Assembly (NCBI RefSeq): GCF_025369935.1 | Contig: NZ_CP104467.1 | Span: forward strand, 6,021,001 to 6,085,000 | DNA length: 64,000 nt | Direction of reading: 5' to 3' | Origin: Paenibacillus andongensis | GTDB lineage: Bacteria; Bacillota; Bacilli; Paenibacillales; NBRC-103111 | Shown: positions 63,041 to 64,000 of the stretch, piece by piece | Numbering within the stretch: the stretch's first letter is position 1 | How the letters are laid out: the number at the start of each line of letters is the position of its first letter | Notes under the pieces: model-generated | Told to the model about the DNA's origin: nothing | Databases searched by the model: none | What the model saw: the letters and a program-made list of their open reading frames with translations, nothing else | Program-made: the position numbers and the translations under genes

Positions 63041-64000
63041 TTATTGTTCAAAATGAATGACGCCTGCGTCGCTCGTTTTCACATCTGCTTGCAGGATGTC
63101 CGTTACGAATTTCAAAGGTACATACAGCGTATCGTTCAGAATAACTGGAGCAGTCCCTAGCGTAACCGGAGCCATTTTCGCATAGAAATAGCTATCTTTA
63201 CCCACGGAAACACTCGTCCACTCAGCACCCTTTTTCAATTCTGCAGCGTATGTCTCTTGATTCCATTTCACTTCGTAGTCAAGTCCTTCTGCCACTTTGC
63301 GTAAAGGCACCAGACTCACGCCTTCGGCATTAGTTAGGCTATCTCTTGCTACTAAATCCAGCTTCATTTTCACTATAGGCGTAGGGGCAACGGGTTTTGG
63401 TGTCATCTGCCATTTCTCAGGTAAGTTAAAACGGAATTCCGGTGTGCCTGTGGAGCCTGGCGCAATCGAATATTTCGGGAACACAATAACCGCTTCGCCT
63501 TTTTCCACATAAAAGCTTTGCTCCTCGCTGATTCCTTTAAATGCATCTTTGAAATAATTCTCCGGTTTTTCATTGATTTGGGCTTGAATTCCGGCATTGA
63601 CATTCTCCTTGAAGTTATCTCCAAGCAGATCCTGCAAAGTAACACGCTGCCCTTGTTCGTGATTTAGGACATTGTACGTATCAACGCGCGGCATACCTGT
63701 ACCGCCTGTAGCTGCATAAGTTGTGACTTCAAGTGAAACAACACCCGCCTGGTTGCCCGAACCATCCGATTTCAACGCATAATGAATCGTCAGCTCGTAG
63801 GGGCGATAAGTGAAACCATTCGTCTTTGCATCAGCCGCGGCTTGAGCAGCCTCATTCTCCCAAATCGCCAAATCTTTGTTCGCGTGGGATAAAATGATGT
63901 CATTCGTTTGCTCTTGATACTTCGTATCCAACATGCCTGAAAGCTGCGGCACTTTGATATTGGTTTTTAGATCCTGCGTTTTAGATGTGAGATCTACTTC
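63041..64000 (-). CDS. RsiV-like surface protein with copper-amine-oxidase-like domain, 5' end outside window
   Basis: The frame is open from the stop at 63041 to the window edge (320 codons). A GTG near 63952 is not the true start, since the preceding 16 codons (EVDLTSKTQDLKTNIK) also fit the fold. The visible part has a PdaC/RsiV-like DUF4163-DUF3298 region (VPQLSGMLDTKYQEQTNDII, then FRFNLP) and a C-terminal copper-amine-oxidase N-domain-like segment (GVSLVPLRKVAEGLDYEVKW and LYVPLKFVTDIL). Such proteins are usually exported and cell-wall associated in Paenibacillus; the signal peptide would lie outside the window. Confidence 0.8.
   Translation of the reverse strand, partial: EVDLTSKTQDLKTNIKVPQLSGMLDTKYQEQTNDIILSHANKDLAIWENEAAQAAADAKTNGFTYRPYELTIHYALKSDGSGNQAGVVSLEVTTYAATGGTGMPRVDTYNVLNHEQGQRVTLQDLLGDNFKENVNAGIQAQINEKPENYFKDAFKGISEEQSFYVEKGEAVIVFPKYSIAPGSTGTPEFRFNLPEKWQMTPKPVAPTPIVKMKLDLVARDSLTNAEGVSLVPLRKVAEGLDYEVKWNQETYAAELKKGAEWTSVSVGKDSYFYAKMAPVTLGTAPVILNDTLYVPLKFVTDILQADVKTSDAGVIHFEQ

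Overview
The window reads as chromosomal DNA of a Paenibacillaceae-type Firmicute, most likely Paenibacillus or a close relative. The signs are strong AGGAGG-type ribosome binding sites, sigma-A promoters, CcpA-type cre boxes, YesMN/LplBC-type sugar uptake genes, the sporulation genes yhbH and spoVR, copper-amine-oxidase-like surface domains, and moderate GC. No rRNA, canonical tRNA, prophage, insertion sequence or CRISPR array was seen. The left and right edges both cut through genes on the minus strand: a secreted glycoside hydrolase and an RsiV-like surface protein.

Region 1 (1-19105) is carbohydrate metabolism. A secreted clan-A glycoside hydrolase, a YesM/YesN two-component pair, a CUT1 ABC importer (binding lipoprotein and two permeases) and a PhyH-type dioxygenase lie on the minus strand, with a divergent AraC regulator. 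A long minus-strand cluster follows, made of two TIM-barrel sugar isomerases/epimerases, three Gfo/Idh/MocA dehydrogenases, nagB, nagA and another AraC regulator. It looks like a pathway that modifies or cleaves an amino-sugar-containing compound and feeds it into glycolysis through NagA and NagB.

Region 2 (19281-28412) is the most interesting part. It is an RNA-repair island with two RtcB RNA ligase paralogues, a COG3541-type nucleotidyltransferase, an AAA ATPase, a slipin/SPFH protein and two WYL-domain regulators. Two non-coding or micro-coding elements accompany these genes. The 453-nt gap between rtcB2 and the slipin ORF holds a circularly permuted tRNA-like RNA: T arm, closed acceptor hairpin, D arm, then anticodon-like arm. 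It resembles the tRNA-mimic module of bacterial YrlA-type Y RNAs, although no Ro60/Rsr gene is present. Upstream of the nucleotidyltransferase-rtcB1-AAA operon there is a strong promoter, a 29-codon ORF with an excellent ribosome binding site, and an intrinsic terminator with no room for a promoter behind it. That is an attenuation-like layout.

Region 3 (28414-34567) carries two sodium/solute symporters of the acetate/monocarboxylate type, one DUF485 partner and a LytS/LytT-type two-component system. Region 4 (34606-44365) holds an RQC-like zinc protein, a complete Wadjet (JetD-A-B-C) anti-plasmid system and a DUF4272 protein. Region 5 (44452-47624) has yhbH-spoVR with a relic copy of the yhbH start, and a small ORF. 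A fourfold inverted-repeat element occupies 47779-47953.

Region 6 (48033-54064) is a nucleoside import operon (NupNOPQ-like) ending in a YuiH-like molybdopterin oxidoreductase and a nucleoside phosphorylase. Region 7 (54276-64000) has a secreted SLH-like protein, a phosphodiester glycosidase, NAD salvage genes (pncA, nadE, pncB) beside an NrtR-type Nudix regulator, a large SAM methyltransferase, an SPW membrane protein under a cre-overlapped promoter, and the truncated RsiV-like protein.
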